This document shows positions 16,067 through 23,761 of a stretch of DNA of 32,302 bases, one piece after another; the first letter of the stretch is position 1, and each line of letters starts with the position of its first letter. A program made the position numbers and the translations under genes. This DNA is from Salinisphaera sp. (GTDB lineage Bacteria > Pseudomonadota > Gammaproteobacteria > Nevskiales > Salinisphaeraceae). Location of the stretch: assembly GCF_002729955.1 (NCBI RefSeq), contig NZ_PBYA01000045.1, positions 1-32,302 of the forward strand, read 5' to 3'. Below the pieces are notes generated by a model. That model worked only from the letters and a program-made list of their open reading frames with translations. It was not told where the DNA came from and did no database searches.

Positions 16067-17217
16067 TGCGCGGGCGTTGCGGTCGCGGTGGCCGGACGCT
16101 GTTCGTCGACCGGCTTCGCGGGCGCGCCCACGTTCACCGTCGGCACCGCCGACATGCCCGGTGCGAGCTCCACGTCATCGAGCTGGCCGTTGCGTTCGAA
16201 CACGATCTTGACCGGCACGCGCTGGACGATTTTCACGAAGTTGCCGGTCGCGTTCTGCGGCGGCAGCAGCGAAAAGGTGGGCCCGGTACCCGACTGGAAC
16301 GATTCCAATCGGCCTTCGAACTCGTGATCGGGAAATGCGTCCACTTCGATACGCACCGGCTGGCCCACACGCATGCGGGTGAGCTGGGTTTCCTTGAAGT
16401 TCGCCACCACCCAGGGGTTGTCGGCGACTACCGCGAGTGCGGCCTGACCGGCATTGACGTGGCTGCCGGCCAGCACCGATTTCTGTGCGATCTTGCCGGC
16501 CTGCGGGGCACGCACGTCGGTATACGACAGGTTCAGTCGGGCCTGCTCGACCTGGGCCTCGGCTTCGGCGATACGTGCTTCGGCGGTCGAGGCCTGGGAT
16601 TGCTTCAGCGCGATCTGGTCCGGTGCGGTCTTGGCCTGGTCGAGCTGTGCCTTGGCCTCGCGCACCCGGGCCGCGGCCGAGGTGGCGGTGGTATTGGCCT
16701 GGTCGAGCTGCTGGCGCGAGACTTCGCGCTTGGCATAAAGCTTTCGGTAGCGCTCGGCGTCGGCGGCCGCCCGGCTGGCTTCTGCGCGGGCGGTTTCCAG
16801 CGCGGCCTCGGCGCGATCGGTATCGGCGCCGCTGGTCTGGCGGGTCACCGCCAGCTCGCGCTGGCTGGAGGCATAGGCGGCCTTGGCCGCCTGCAGGCTC
16901 GCCTCGGCACTGGCCAGTCGGGCGCGGTAGTCGGCCGGGTCCAGCGTGAACAGGGGATCGCCTTTTTCGACGTGCTGGTTGTCGCGCACATAGACCTCGG
17001 CCACGGTGCCGGTCACCCGGGGCGCGACCTGCACGATATCGGCCTGCACGAAGGCATCGTCGGTGCTGACCAGATCGCGGGTCAGCCACCACCAGATGCC
17101 GGCGCCGATCGCACAGATCAACACGACGATGACGGCAATCACGGCCACGCGCCGGCCTTTGCCGCCGTTTGCGCTGGGGGTGTCGGTGCTGGAATGGGTT
17201 TCAACGGAATCGGTCAT
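16063..17217 (-). CDS. emrA: EmrA-type periplasmic adaptor (HlyD family)
   Basis: A 384-residue membrane fusion protein. A cytoplasmic N-terminus leads to one membrane helix (about residues 22-45). The first half of the lipoyl/barrel-sandwich domain follows (TDDAFVQADIVQVAPRVTG, then VEKGDPLFTLDP). A long coiled-coil hairpin comes next (about 88-215, rich in Ala, Glu, Gln and Arg). The second half of the sandwich is at RAPQAGKIAQKSVLAGSHV, with a C-terminal beta-barrel. It bridges EmrB to the outer-membrane channel encoded just upstream. It overlaps both neighbours by 4 nt. Confidence 0.93.
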   Translation of the reverse strand: MTDSVETHSSTDTPSANGGKGRRVAVIAVIVVLICAIGAGIWWWLTRDLVSTDDAFVQADIVQVAPRVTGTVAEVYVRDNQHVEKGDPLFTLDPADYRARLASAEASLQAAKAAYASSQRELAVTRQTSGADTDRAEAALETARAEASRAAADAERYRKLYAKREVSRQQLDQANTTATSAAARVREAKAQLDQAKTAPDQIALKQSQASTAEARIAEAEAQVEQARLNLSYTDVRAPQAGKIAQKSVLAGSHVNAGQAALAVVADNPWVVANFKETQLTRMRVGQPVRIEVDAFPDHEFEGRLESFQSGTGPTFSLLPPQNATGNFVKIVQRVPVKIVFERNGQLDDVELAPGMSAVPTVNVGAPAKPVDEQRPATATATPAQ

Positions 17218-18644
17218 GGCGTGGCGGGCTCATACAGACGAAAACGGCCGGCGCGCCCGAGCGCGGCGGCCAGGTTGATACGGGCACGGGTGTAGTCGGC
17301 CAGGGCCGCGACGCGGCCGTTGCGGGCATCGGCCAGCGCGGTCTGCGCATCGATCACTTCCACGTTGTCGCTGATGCCCTCGGCAAAGCGATCGCGGGAG
17401 AGATCGAGCTCGCGGTTGGCGAGATCGAAAGCCGATTCGGCGGCACGTACCTGCTCGGCGAGGGTATGCAGGGTGCGACGGGCCACGCGTACGTCCTGCT
17501 CGATCTGGGTGCGGGTATCGCGATAGCGAATACGCTGTTGATCGAGACGACTCGCGGCGCTGTCGATGCGGGCATTGATGGCGCCGCCGTCGAAGATCGG
17601 CACCTCGACCTGCGCGCCGATCGTATAGGTGTCCTCGACGTTCTCGTGGTAGGTATTGCCGGCTTCGCCGTAGGTGGCCGATGCCGAAACCGTGGGCAGG
17701 CGTGCGCCGCGCGCGCCTGCCAGCTGGGCCCGACGCACGGCCAGCTGGCCCTGGGCCAGGCGCAGCTCGGCACGGCTGGCATAAGCGGTATCCAGATCGG
17801 CGTCGATATCGCCGTCCACGGCGGCGCTGTAGTGCAGGTCGTCGCTGAGCACCAGCGGCGTGTCGAGTGCCAGGCCCACCGTACGTGCCAGTCTGATATC
17901 GGCACGGGTGCGGTCGGTACGGGCCTGGGCCAGACGCGCGCGGGCCCGGGCCTGGCGGGTCTGGGCACGGGTGACGTCCACACCGGTGGCGATGCCGACG
18001 TTTTCCTGGTCGACGGCCAGATCGGCCAGTCGGTCGGCCAGTTCGAGGTCGGCGCGGGCGGCTTCCACCGAGGCCCGGGCGGCGAGGGCGCTCACGTAGT
18101 CGAGTGCGGCCTCGGAGGCGACCTGTTCACGCGCGAGGGCCAGCTGATCGTCGGCCACGCGCTGGCCAAGTTTCGCGCTCTTGTACTGTTGCCAGGCGCT
18201 GTAGTCGAACAGGTTCTGACGCAGCTCGGCGCGGGCATCGAAGCTGTTGTAGGTGATCACGTCCGGCACGCTGATATCGGCGTTCTGTGCTGCCGGGCCC
18301 AGCGAATCCAGCGCCGACTGAATATCCAGGCCCTGGGCGGTGAGGTTGTTCTGCCGGCGTGACTGACTCACGCGCGCCGAGACATGGGGCAGAAACGCGG
18401 AGCGCGCCTCACGGCTGCTGCCGGCTACCTCGTCGCGCCGGGCATCGGCCAGCAATGTCTGCACGTTGGCGGCCATGGCCTGGTTGATGGCATCGCGCAG
18501 TGATAGCGCCGCGGCGGACTCGGGCAGGGTGAAGGTTTCGGCCGGCTCGGCCGCGGCGGGCGGGGTGGCCAGGGCGGCCAGGGCGACGGTCTGGGTCAGG
18601 CCGACCAGACAAAGAACCAGCGTGAATTGGCGTAGGGCATTCAT
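17214..18644 (-). CDS. TolC-family outer-membrane efflux channel
   Basis: A 476-residue protein with an N-terminal signal peptide (MNALRQFTLVLCLVGLTQTV and on to about residue 32) followed by two related halves of long helices, as in TolC. Examples are SLRDAINQAMAANVQTLLADARRDE in the first half and RIRYRDTRTQIEQDVRVARRT in the second (both quoted in part), and the NVEVIDAQTALADARNGRVAAL segment typical of the second repeat. It would supply the outer-membrane exit duct for EmrAB. No lipobox cysteine is seen, so it is a TolC-type rather than an OprM-type lipoprotein. It overlaps marR by 4 nt. Confidence 0.9.
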   Translation of the reverse strand: MNALRQFTLVLCLVGLTQTVALAALATPPAAAEPAETFTLPESAAALSLRDAINQAMAANVQTLLADARRDEVAGSSREARSAFLPHVSARVSQSRRQNNLTAQGLDIQSALDSLGPAAQNADISVPDVITYNSFDARAELRQNLFDYSAWQQYKSAKLGQRVADDQLALAREQVASEAALDYVSALAARASVEAARADLELADRLADLAVDQENVGIATGVDVTRAQTRQARARARLAQARTDRTRADIRLARTVGLALDTPLVLSDDLHYSAAVDGDIDADLDTAYASRAELRLAQGQLAVRRAQLAGARGARLPTVSASATYGEAGNTYHENVEDTYTIGAQVEVPIFDGGAINARIDSAASRLDQQRIRYRDTRTQIEQDVRVARRTLHTLAEQVRAAESAFDLANRELDLSRDRFAEGISDNVEVIDAQTALADARNGRVAALADYTRARINLAAALGRAGRFRLYEPATP

Positions 18645-19069
18645 GGCAGCAGGCGGACGAGCAGCGTCCGCAGTTGTGTTTGTTCGTTGTTGTCGAGCGG
18701 CGCCAGCAGTGCCTGCGTGGCGGCACGGGCGGCCGGCCGGATCTTGGCGAGTGCGGCGACGCCGTCTTCGGTCAGATGCAGGCGGTGGGCCCGTCGGTCG
18801 GCGGGGGCGCGCTGGCGCGCGATCCAGCCGCGTTTTTCAAGGCCGTCCACGAGGTAGGTCACGGTGGTGCGATCCAGGCCCAGCCATTCGGCCAGATCGC
18901 TCTGGTGCAGCGCATCGTTGGCTTCGAGTGCAAGCAGGGTGGCGTATTGGCGCCCGGATACCTGCATGCCCTCGGTATGGGCATCAAACAGGCGCAGCTG
19001 ACGCTGGTGCGTCTTGGCCAGCAGATAGCTCAACTGATGACGGATCGAGTCCGGAAGCACGTGGGCCAC
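18641..19069 (-). CDS. MarR-family transcriptional regulator of the efflux operon
   Basis: A 142-residue winged-helix protein. The recognition region is LHQSDLAEWLGLDRTTVTYLVDGLEKRGWI, followed by the wing RAPADRRAHRLHLTEDG, which has the conserved DxRxxxxxLT pattern of MarR proteins. GTG start at 19069, with GAGG about 7 nt upstream. It is the first gene of the efflux operon and lies just downstream of a palindromic operator overlapping the promoter, so it is probably an autorepressor released by an efflux substrate (an EmrR/MprA-like role). No ligand can be named. Confidence 0.92.
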   Translation of the reverse strand: MAHVLPDSIRHQLSYLLAKTHQRQLRLFDAHTEGMQVSGRQYATLLALEANDALHQSDLAEWLGLDRTTVTYLVDGLEKRGWIARQRAPADRRAHRLHLTEDGVAALAKIRPAARAATQALLAPLDNNEQTQLRTLLVRLLP

Positions 19070-19107
19070 TCGGTGCCTCGCAGGGCGGCAGCGGGATCAG
19101 GCTGATA

Positions 19108-19149
19108 ATTGTATGTTGCATTAATATAATTGCAAGACTATTAATGCAA
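19108..19149 (-). promoter_or_regulatory. Promoter and palindromic operator of the marR-efflux operon
   Basis: On the minus strand TTGCAA (19135-19130) and TACAAT (19113-19108), with a 16-nt spacer, form a reasonable sigma-70 promoter. The region contains TTGCATTAATA (19116-19126) and its exact inverse TATTAATGCAA (19139-19149), and also TTGCA (19116-19120) facing TGCAA (19131-19135). Two overlapping MarR-type sites covering the -35 and spacer would explain autorepression. The segment is strikingly AT-rich for this genome. Confidence 0.72.
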
Positions 19150-19208
19150 CTAAATAGATTGGTGCCGGCCGATCGGCCGCGCCTTGCCGCGCTCGTCGGA
19201 AAAACGGC

Positions 19209-19257
19209 CGTTGAAAACAGCTGGCCCGGTCAGCTGTTTTGGTGCCGAATTAATGAT
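19209..19257. repeat. Dispersed intergenic repeat, copy B
   Basis: A 49-nt counterpart of 4986-5033 (about 40 of 49 identical, one gap, same orientation). Here the stem is perfect: AAAACAGCTG (19214-19223), a 7-nt loop and CAGCTGTTTT (19231-19240). The conserved flanks CGTTG on the left and TGGTGCCG with TGAT on the right extend beyond the stem, which a simple terminator would not require. It is immediately preceded by the palindrome AACGGCCGTT (19203-19212). Confidence 0.65.
19214..19240 (-). terminator. Candidate terminator of the aidB-like gene
   Basis: The 10-bp stem of repeat copy B ends in TTTT on the minus strand and lies about 90 nt beyond the aidB-like stop codon. The T-run is short and is followed by CAACGGCCGTTTTT, so termination is plausible but not certain. 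The structure is symmetrical and could also act on the plus strand. Confidence 0.4.
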
Positions 19258-19293
19258 CCGCCGATGAAGCGCGTGATCTCCGCAGGGGCGGCC

Positions 19294-19313
19294 GATCCTG
19301 GTCGATCCTGGTC
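19294..19313. repeat. Tandem duplication of a 10-mer
   Basis: GATCCTGGTC occurs twice head to tail, just beyond the aidB-like stop codon. Probably a recent slippage event in the 3' UTR; no function is suggested. Confidence 0.6.
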
Positions 19314-19331
19314 GTTTTTGGGGGCGGCGGA

Positions 19332-20993
19332 TCAGCCTTCTTCGAGCGTTACGCCGGCGCGTTCGACAAGCCGCGCGAAATCCAGTTCGGTATCGAGGGT
19401 GCCGTAGGCCATGCCGCGATTGCCGGCCAGTCGCGCTTCGCAGAAGGCCTCGCCGACCCAGCTCGATTCGCTGTGCAGCAGGATCTTGGCCTGTAGCGCT
19501 CGTGCCACGGCCTCGGCCACGCGGCGAGCCTGCATGGGCTGGTCGGCCACGCTTTTGAGCATGGTCTTCAGATCGTGACAGTGGCGGTCGTAGGCCGGGT
19601 GGGCGCCCCGTGCTTCGGCCAGTTCCGCCTCCAGCGCATTTAAAGCAGCCGGGCTCTTGGCCATCGCCCGCAGCATGTCCAGACACTGCACGTTGCCCGA
19701 GCCTTCCCAGATGGAGTTCAACGGCGACTGGCGAAACAGCCGCGGCAGGATCGACTCTTCTACATAGCCTGCGCCGCCCAGACATTCCTGGGCTTCGTTC
19801 ACCAACGGCGGAGCAGCCTTGCAGATGAGATATTTGCCCACCGGCGTGGCGATACGCGCCAGCAGCTGCTGCTGTTCGTCGTTGGACTCGAAGGCCCGTG
19901 CCACGCGCATGGCATAGGCCATCGCCGCCTCGGATTCGAGCGCCATGTCGGCGAGCACGTGCTGCATCAAGGGCTGCTCGATCAGGCGCGCGCCAAAGGC
20001 GGCGCGATAGCGACAGTGATGGATCGCCTGTACCAGCGCCTGGCGCATCAGCCCGGCGGAGCCCAGCATGCAGTCCAGGCGGGTCTGGGACACCATTTCG
20101 ATAATCGTCGGCACGCCACGCCCGGCCTCACCCACGCGATAGGCCTCGGCATCGAAGAATTCGACTTCGGACGAGGCATTCGCATGATCGCCGAGCTTGT
20201 TTTTCAGGCGCTGGATTTCGATGGCATTGCGCTGGCCGGCGGCGGTCCAGCGCGGCAGCAGAAAACAGGACAGGCCGGCGTCTTCCTGGGCGAGCACGAG
20301 AAACGCATCGCACATGGGCGCGGAGAAAAACCATTTGTGGCCGACCAGCCCGAAGCTGCCGTCGGCGCGCGGCGTGGCGCGGGTGGTATTGGCACGCACG
20401 TCCGAGCCACCCTGTTTTTCGGTCATACCCATGCCGATGGTCAGGCCGTGCTTTTCGCCATGCGGGGCGAACGTGGGATCGTAGCTGTTGGCCAGGATAC
20501 CGGGCAGCCACTGGGCGGCCAGGTCGGGCGTATGGCGCAGCGCCGGCACGCTGGCATGGGTCATGGTGATGGGGCACATCGTGCCCGCTTCCATCTGGTT
20601 GTGCATATAGAACAACGCCGAACGCACGACCTGCGCGCCCTCGCGCTGGGCGGTCCAGGTCAGCCCGTGCAGGCCGTGTTCCTTGGCCAGCGCCATGCTG
20701 CGGTGATACGCCGGATGAAAACGCACCTCGTCTATGCGATGGCCATAGCGATCGAAGGTGGCCAGCTCGGGGCGATTCTCGTTGGCGTCGAAGCCGATCT
20801 CGATGAGTTCGGTGCCGGCGATCGCGCCATAGGCCTTGAGCCGATCCTGACCCCATTCGCCGCCTTCCCGACGTACGGCTTCGATCAGTGCCGTATCCGA
20901 AGCGAACACGTTGTAGTGCTCGAGCGGCGGCGGCTGGTTGGTGACGTCGTGCGTTCGCAGATGCTGTCGCGGATGCAGCGGGGTCTCGGACAT
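19332..20993 (-). CDS. aidB: AidB-type acyl-CoA dehydrogenase
   Basis: A 553-residue flavoprotein near the length of E. coli AidB (about 540), longer than ordinary acyl-CoA dehydrogenases (about 380). The N-terminus has the AidB-like THDVTNQPPPLEHYN. GMGMTEKQGGSDVRANTT (about 191-208) is the FAD-binding middle-domain signature. LKNKLGDHANASSEVEF and QECLGGAGYVEESILPRLFR follow, with the AidB-like extra C-terminal helical region. In E. coli AidB is part of the adaptive response to alkylation, but paralogues act in branched-chain acyl-CoA oxidation, so the role here is open. No ada or alkB is adjacent. The gene stands alone between a candidate terminator and a 411-nt intergenic region. Confidence 0.88.
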   Translation of the reverse strand: MSETPLHPRQHLRTHDVTNQPPPLEHYNVFASDTALIEAVRREGGEWGQDRLKAYGAIAGTELIEIGFDANENRPELATFDRYGHRIDEVRFHPAYHRSMALAKEHGLHGLTWTAQREGAQVVRSALFYMHNQMEAGTMCPITMTHASVPALRHTPDLAAQWLPGILANSYDPTFAPHGEKHGLTIGMGMTEKQGGSDVRANTTRATPRADGSFGLVGHKWFFSAPMCDAFLVLAQEDAGLSCFLLPRWTAAGQRNAIEIQRLKNKLGDHANASSEVEFFDAEAYRVGEAGRGVPTIIEMVSQTRLDCMLGSAGLMRQALVQAIHHCRYRAAFGARLIEQPLMQHVLADMALESEAAMAYAMRVARAFESNDEQQQLLARIATPVGKYLICKAAPPLVNEAQECLGGAGYVEESILPRLFRQSPLNSIWEGSGNVQCLDMLRAMAKSPAALNALEAELAEARGAHPAYDRHCHDLKTMLKSVADQPMQARRVAEAVARALQAKILLHSESSWVGEAFCEARLAGNRGMAYGTLDTELDFARLVERAGVTLEEG

Positions 20994-21159
20994 GAGTACG
21001 ATCCGGTTCGAATCAAGACCCTGGATTGTGCATTATCCGCCGCGTTGCGGCAGATATTGCGGATTACCGTCGATGCGCTTTTCCCGCGGGTGGGCCGGGC
21101 CGGATAGATTATCCGCAAATGAACGTGCACTTGTGCGGTTTTTTCTTAACAACAATACA

Positions 21160-21300
21160 GTCCGCCAATAAACGCCAATAAACGCGAATGAAAGGCATGC
21201 AATGCAAACCGCTGAGCGTTCGGCGAGAACAGCATAGGGGGCGGCCTCCGACCGATCTGTCTTTCGCCTTATTCGCGTGTATTCGCGTTTATTTGCGGAC
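21160..21300. repeat. Inverted repeat made of six 10-bp units
   Basis: The left arm (21160-21196) is GTCCG followed by CGCCAATAAA-type units repeated about every 10 bp (CGCCAATAAA twice, with CGCGAATGAA last). The right arm (21266-21300) is nearly its reverse complement, with units CGCAAATAAA, CGCGAATACA and CGCGAATAAG read on the minus strand. The arms match at about 30 of 36 positions and are separated by about 69 nt of unrelated sequence. The 10-bp spacing places each unit on nearly the same helical face. The 20994-21404 interval contains no gene; besides this element it holds only the pstS terminator at 21325-21351 and, presumably, the aidB promoter, which I could not locate. Confidence 0.7.
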
Positions 21301-21324
21301 CGAAAAAAGCGATATTCGTAAGAC

Positions 21325-21351
21325 AAAAAAAGGCCGACCCTCGGGCCGGCC
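21325..21351 (-). terminator. Rho-independent terminator of pstS
   Basis: On the minus strand GGCCGGCCC (21351-21343) pairs imperfectly with GGGTCGGCC (21340-21332) around a short loop, then seven T (21331-21325). It lies about 54 nt after the pstS stop codon. Confidence 0.85.
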
Positions 21352-21404
21352 CGCGTGGCACGGGGCATACCCCCGAAGCCACCCGATACTGGTTGTGAGG
21401 CCGA

Positions 21405-22538
21405 TCAGCCGTGTTCGGCCTTGAGCGAATCGGCGGTCACCTGTTTGCGGTTCTTCCAGTTTTCACGCATCGCCTCGAGTTCTTCCGGCGGCAGCGAGAT
21501 CAGGCCGAGCGATTTGAGTGCGCCGCGGTCGCTGGCCATCTGGTCGGACAGGAACAGGTCGACATACTCTTCCATGCCGTCAATACGGCCCACGTGGGCG
21601 TTCTTGGTATAGAAGAACAGCGAGCGCGATACCGGGTATTCGCCCGAGGAAATCAGCTCGCGCTTGGGCTCGATGCCGTCGACCTTGGCCGCCTGGATCT
21701 TGCCGCGATTCTCTTCCAGGAAGGAATAGCCGAAGATGCCGACCGCCGTGGCGTTCTGGGCCAGTTTCTGCACGATCAGGTTGTCGTTCTCGCCGGAGGG
21801 CACGAACTTGCCGTCCTGGCGGATGCTCGGTTTCTCGCCGTTGTAGCCGTCGATGTTTTCAGCGCCGTGTTCGACGACCAGCTCTTCGAAGGCGTCACGG
21901 GTGCCCGAGGAGGTCGGCGGGCCATAGATGAGAATCTCGTGGTCCGGCAGGCTCGGGTCGATATCGCTCCACTTGTTGTACGGGTTGTCGACCAGCTCGC
22001 CGTCCTGGGGGACCTGTGCGGCCACGGCCTTGGTGAGCTGTTCGCGGGACAGGTCGAGCGGCGGCTCGCCGGCTTTCTGGCCGATCACGATACCGTCGTA
22101 GCCGACCATGATCTGGGTGATGTCTTCGACGCCGTTGTCCTGACACATCTTCAGCTCGGACGACTTCATCGGCCGCGAGGCGTTGGTGAAGTCCGGGGTG
22201 TCTTCGCTTACGCCGCCACAGAACAGCTTGAAGCCACCGCCCGAACCCGTGGATTCGACCACCGGGGTACGGAAGTCGGTGGTCGCGCCCATTTCCTCGG
22301 CCACATAGGACGAGAACGGGTAGACCGTCGATGAGCCGACGATACGAATCTGGTTGCGGTCGTATTTTTCGCCGCCGTTGCTGGCCTGGGCCTCGCTCGA
22401 GGTCTGCTCGGACTGGGTGCCGGCCTGGTCGCCCTCGGCGCTGTTCTGTTCCTGGCCCTGCCCGCATGCCGTCAGGGCAAGCGCGGTGGCCGCGATCGTG
22501 AGAAACGATTTGGTTTGGTTATTGAGCAGCGAAGTCAG
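21405..22538 (-). CDS. pstS: Phosphate ABC transporter substrate-binding lipoprotein
   Basis: About 377 residues if started at CTG 22538. The N-terminus (TSLLNNQTKSFLTIAATALA, then LTACGQGQ) is a lipoprotein signal with an LTAC lipobox, followed by a Gly/Ser/Gln/Glu-rich linker. The periplasmic binding domain has IVGSSTVYPFSSYVAEEM, VESTGSGGGFKLFC and PTSSGTRDAFEELV, the phosphate-contacting segments of PstS. No ATG, GTG or TTG is in frame near this signal. An AGGA lies 10 nt before the CTG; an ATG at 22549 is in another frame and stops after four codons, its TGA overlapping the CTG. No pstC, pstA, pstB or phoU is here, so this pstS is separate, and it has its own Pho box and terminator. Function is confident; the start is not. 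Confidence 0.93.
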   Translation of the reverse strand: MTSLLNNQTKSFLTIAATALALTACGQGQEQNSAEGDQAGTQSEQTSSEAQASNGGEKYDRNQIRIVGSSTVYPFSSYVAEEMGATTDFRTPVVESTGSGGGFKLFCGGVSEDTPDFTNASRPMKSSELKMCQDNGVEDITQIMVGYDGIVIGQKAGEPPLDLSREQLTKAVAAQVPQDGELVDNPYNKWSDIDPSLPDHEILIYGPPTSSGTRDAFEELVVEHGAENIDGYNGEKPSIRQDGKFVPSGENDNLIVQKLAQNATAVGIFGYSFLEENRGKIQAAKVDGIEPKRELISSGEYPVSRSLFFYTKNAHVGRIDGMEEYVDLFLSDQMASDRGALKSLGLISLPPEELEAMRENWKNRKQVTADSLKAEHG

Positions 22539-22599
22539 TATTGAGTCATCCTGGATTGGGAGTCGGAATCCGACGCTTGACGCAAGGCTGTCAGGAAAA

Positions 22600-22618
22600 T
22601 ATGACGTTTTTATGACAG
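22600..22618 (-). promoter_or_regulatory. Pho box of pstS
   Basis: On the minus strand CTGTCATAAAAACGTCATA matches the classic E. coli pstS Pho box CTGTCATAAAACTGTCATA at 17 of 19 positions, with the two 7-nt half-sites in the right 11-nt register. It lies about 62 nt upstream of the proposed pstS start and overlaps the last codons and stop of murB. PhoB-controlled induction under phosphate starvation is the direct reading. Confidence 0.85.
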
Positions 22619-23623
22619 CGCAGGTCGAGCGGTCGATGCGCGTGCATCGGCGGGCAGACGCGTGACCGGCCCGAACTCGCCGACGAACGATATTTCCGGC
22701 GTCAGCCAATAGCCGGTCTCGGCCTGTACGCAGCGCTGTGCGTGCATGATCAGCGCACAGACGTCGGCAGCCGAGGCGTTGCCGTGGTTGACGATGATAT
22801 TGGCATGGCGCGGCGAGATCTGGGCATCGCCACAGCGCAGCCCCTTGAGGCCGCATTCGTCGATGAGCCGGCCGGCGCCAATGCCCTCGATCTTGCGGAA
22901 TATGGAGCCTGCCGACGGTTCGCTTTCCAGCGGCGGATGTCGCTCGGCCCGCCAGCGCAGGTTCTCCTGCATGATCCGGTTCAATGTTTCGGCCGGTGCC
23001 GGCTCGAGCTCGAAGGTGGCCGACAGCACGATATCGTCGCGCGAGTGCAGTACCGACTGGTCGTAGCCGAACTCGAAATAATCCACGTCCACGCGTCGAC
23101 GGTCGTTATCGGCGGTCAGCAGCTCGGCGGATTCGAGCACTTCGCCGATGAACATGGTGCGTTCGCGGGCCGGGGCGGGGGAAAGGAAATGCAGGTTCTG
23201 CCAGAGCGCGCCGCCCACCGTCGACGGAATACCCACATAGTGTTCCAGCCCGGACAGCCCATGGGCGACGGCCGCATCGATCAGGTCGGGATAGACCAGC
23301 GCGCCGCTGGCAGCGGTCACGCAGGTGCCGTAGACGTCGATGGCGCGGGCCTGATTGGCGATGACGAGCCCGGGAAAGCCGCGATCGCCCACCAGGATGT
23401 TGGCACCGCGCCCGAGCAGGAAGTAGTCGATATCGAAGCGTCGCGCCACGCGTATCGCGGTGGCCAGGGCCTCGGGCGTTTTCGCTTCGACATAAAAGGC
23501 AGCCGGCCCGCCGATACGAAAACTCGTACGCGGGGCCAGGGCCACGTTGCGCTTGAGCGCAGCGCCCAGATGCTGGGCCAGGGCGCGCTGTTGCGCGGCG
23601 GTGGGCTTGCGGGGTTTACGCAT
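22610..23623 (-). CDS. murB: UDP-N-acetylenolpyruvoylglucosamine reductase
   Basis: A 337-residue FAD enzyme that completes UDP-N-acetylmuramic acid for peptidoglycan. FAD-binding segments are TSFRIGGPAAFYV (33-45), LLGRGANILVGDRGFPGLVI (69-88) and YVGIPSTVGGA (129-139). The proton donor is Ser240 in PSAGSIFRK and the second catalytic acid Glu310 in LTPEISFVG. The SAGSIFRKIEGIGAGRLID pattern is that of type II MurB rather than the E. coli type I enzyme. It starts ATG 23623. Its 3' end carries the pstS Pho box. In E. coli murB abuts birA; here birA is about 6 kb away on the other strand. Confidence 0.94.
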   Translation of the reverse strand: MRKPRKPTAAQQRALAQHLGAALKRNVALAPRTSFRIGGPAAFYVEAKTPEALATAIRVARRFDIDYFLLGRGANILVGDRGFPGLVIANQARAIDVYGTCVTAASGALVYPDLIDAAVAHGLSGLEHYVGIPSTVGGALWQNLHFLSPAPARERTMFIGEVLESAELLTADNDRRRVDVDYFEFGYDQSVLHSRDDIVLSATFELEPAPAETLNRIMQENLRWRAERHPPLESEPSAGSIFRKIEGIGAGRLIDECGLKGLRCGDAQISPRHANIIVNHGNASAADVCALIMHAQRCVQAETGYWLTPEISFVGEFGPVTRLPADARASTARPALS

Positions 23624-23761
23624 GACAGCAAAAGGACGAACGCGAAGAGCCTAATGGTCGATGCCCGTCCGCGCAAATACAAGAGCGGCGTCGGCGGGTA
23701 TGTCGATGGCGGGCGTGTTTGACGTAAGCTGGCCCCAAACCGAATCGAAGAAGAGAACGCC

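Noticed and set aside
21113-21144. CCGCA...TGCGG followed by six T, looking like a plus-strand terminator.
   Set aside because: The stem is only 5 bp with a 16-nt loop and there is no plus-strand gene upstream for it to terminate.
21161-21300. The regularly spaced units as a CRISPR array.
   Set aside because: The units are only 10 bp, contiguous, without spacers, and occur in opposite orientations on two arms; no cas genes are present.
22539-22856. In-frame extension of pstS upstream to an ATG at 22856.
   Set aside because: The extension lies within murB and the Pho box and would place about 106 unrelated residues before the lipoprotein signal.
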